NCBI GenBank assembly: GCA_036745195.1
Contig: DAIOGO010000149.1
Span: forward strand, 1 to 6,491
DNA from: JBFHRE01 sp036745195
Lineage (GTDB): Bacteria; Actinomycetota; Acidimicrobiia; Spongiisociales; ZC4RG35
Reading direction: 5' to 3'
DNA length: 6,491 nt
The notes beneath the pieces were generated by a model. That model searched no databases and was not told the DNA's origin. It saw nothing but the letters and a program-made list of their open reading frames with translations. The position numbers were made by a program, and so were the translations under genes. Of the stretch, positions 5,733 to 6,491 are shown in pieces (positions within the stretch are counted from its first letter, which is position 1; every line of letters starts with the position of its first letter).

Positions 5733-6491
5733 ATGAAGAGAACGGCCTCCTTTGCGGTCGGCTTCTGCACGGTCCTCGTCGCCGGTATCGCCGCCGCCCA
5801 GGTCGGGACGATCGGTCGGGATGCCCCGGCCGGCTCCGACAAGGTGGCGAGTGCCCAACTCGAGAAGCCCGCCCAACCGGTCGACCTCGACAAGCCCGTC
5901 CCGGTGGTGACCACCCAGCCCAAGCCTGTGGACAAGCCTGTGGACAAGCTTGTGGATAAGCCCGTTGACAAGCCGGTCGACAACCCGGCGCCCAAGCCCG
6001 AGAGCGACACCACCGCCCCCAAGATCGAGGTGATCGAACCGATCAACGGGGCAGTATTCCACGAGAAGAGCATCACCTTCCGGGGAGTGACCGAACCCGG
6101 GGCGAAGGTTCTGGCAGGCGGGTATCAGGCCGAAGTCGACACCCAAGGAAAGTGGGCGATCACGCTGCTGCTGTCGCCCGGCGAGAACAAGGCCATCTTC
6201 AAGGCAATCGACCAGGCGGGCAACGTGGGCACCGCCGCCGTGGTGGTCGTCTACGACGTCGAGGTCGACAAGCCGGTCGTCACGGAGTTCAGCGCCAACC
6301 AGAAGTTCCGCCAGAACGCCGACTCCTACGAGAAGTTCTGGGGGACCGGCACACCCGGCACCAAGATCAAGGCAACCTCGGCGTACGGGGGCGGCGCCAC
6401 CGAGGTGTCGGAGAACGGCGAGTGGTGGTTGAAGGTCTTCTTCGATGCACCGCTCAACGTCACCTTCCCGGTGACCATCACCGAAACGGCC
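5733..6491 (+). CDS. Secreted Ig-like-domain protein with PVDK repeat linker (3' end cut by window edge)
   Basis: The frame is open from the ATG at 5733 to the window edge (253 codons, no stop). The start has AAAGGA 8 nt upstream. Residues 1-22 form a Sec signal peptide (MKR, then a hydrophobic core ending AGIAAA), with likely cleavage near Ala22. Residues 30-92 are a Pro/Lys/Asp/Val-rich linker that includes five PVDK-type tetrapeptides (65-84). Residues 93-176 look like a bacterial Ig-like domain (TTAPKIEV, FRGVTEPGAKV, KWAITLLLSPGEN, AIDQAGNVG). A second, related beta-sandwich begins at about 180 (PVVTEF, GTGTPGTKIKA, ENGEWWLKVFF) and continues past the edge. It is probably exported and either wall-associated or an extracellular binding module. 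The linker suggests a spacer across the cell wall. No catalytic domain is visible in the part present. It is divergent from the kinase-like gene and could be co-regulated with it. Confidence 0.87.
   Translation, partial: MKRTASFAVGFCTVLVAGIAAAQVGTIGRDAPAGSDKVASAQLEKPAQPVDLDKPVPVVTTQPKPVDKPVDKLVDKPVDKPVDNPAPKPESDTTAPKIEVIEPINGAVFHEKSITFRGVTEPGAKVLAGGYQAEVDTQGKWAITLLLSPGENKAIFKAIDQAGNVGTAAVVVVYDVEVDKPVVTEFSANQKFRQNADSYEKFWGTGTPGTKIKATSAYGGGATEVSENGEWWLKVFFDAPLNVTFPVTITETA
5925..5984 (+). repeat. Five 12-bp coding repeats (PVDK tetrapeptides)
   Basis: Units at 5925, 5937, 5949, 5961 and 5973 encode PVDK, PVDK, LVDK, PVDK and PVDN. The first two are identical at DNA level (CCTGTGGACAAG). The others differ mostly at third positions, so the peptide pattern is kept while the DNA drifts. 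Alternating charge and proline suggest an extended linker. Confidence 0.92.

Noticed and set aside
5925..5984. Short tandem repeat considered as a possible CRISPR or iteron array
   Set aside because: The 12-bp units are contiguous, in frame and mainly synonymous variants of PVDK, so they are a coding repeat.
5603..6146. Minus-strand frames with a repetitive LSTG pattern opposite the secreted-protein gene
   Set aside because: The repeat is only the complement of the PVDK-coding repeat. The plus strand has the signal peptide, ribosome-binding site and Ig-like domains.

Overview
The window is GC-rich, almost wholly coding, and reads as a high-GC actinobacterial chromosome. An Acidimicrobiia-type lineage is my guess, from the fused acyl-CoA mutase, the G/C-ending codons and the secreted Ig-like protein. 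Nothing here fixes the taxon. There are six protein genes and no RNA gene, insertion sequence, CRISPR array or integrase. Two of the genes run off the window edges.

Left part (1-3166, minus strand): a two-gene metabolic operon. A PaaG-like crotonase-fold enzyme (3166 to 2375) is followed at once by a fused B12-dependent acyl-CoA mutase of the IcmF type (2353 to beyond base 1). IcmF carries a cobalamin domain, a G-protein chaperone domain and the mutase domain in one chain. The pair fits branched- or short-chain acyl-CoA isomerisation feeding beta-oxidation.

Middle (3167-4067): a 132-bp divergent spacer holds a candidate promoter and an 8-bp inverted repeat. It leads into a small unrecognised protein on the plus strand (3299-3643). 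That gene collides tail-to-tail, with a 29-bp overlap, with a MarR-family regulator on the minus strand (4067 to 3615).

Right part (4104-6491): upstream of marR and on the same strand lies a soluble hybrid histidine-kinase-like protein (5648 to 4104). Its ATP-binding domain looks intact. The phospho-accepting histidine is missing, and both receiver domains are degenerate, the first completely. An in-frame stop just before its start codon rules out a simple mis-called start. Across an 84-bp divergent spacer, a secreted protein with a PVDK tetrapeptide-repeat linker and Ig-like domains runs to the right edge.

The most notable object is the degenerate kinase. It could act as an ATP-dependent, non-phosphorelay signalling scaffold in an apparent operon with a MarR regulator, next to a surface-protein gene. 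The second is the mutase's Tyr/Gln substrate-pocket pair, which mixes the known methylmalonyl-CoA and isobutyryl-CoA signatures.
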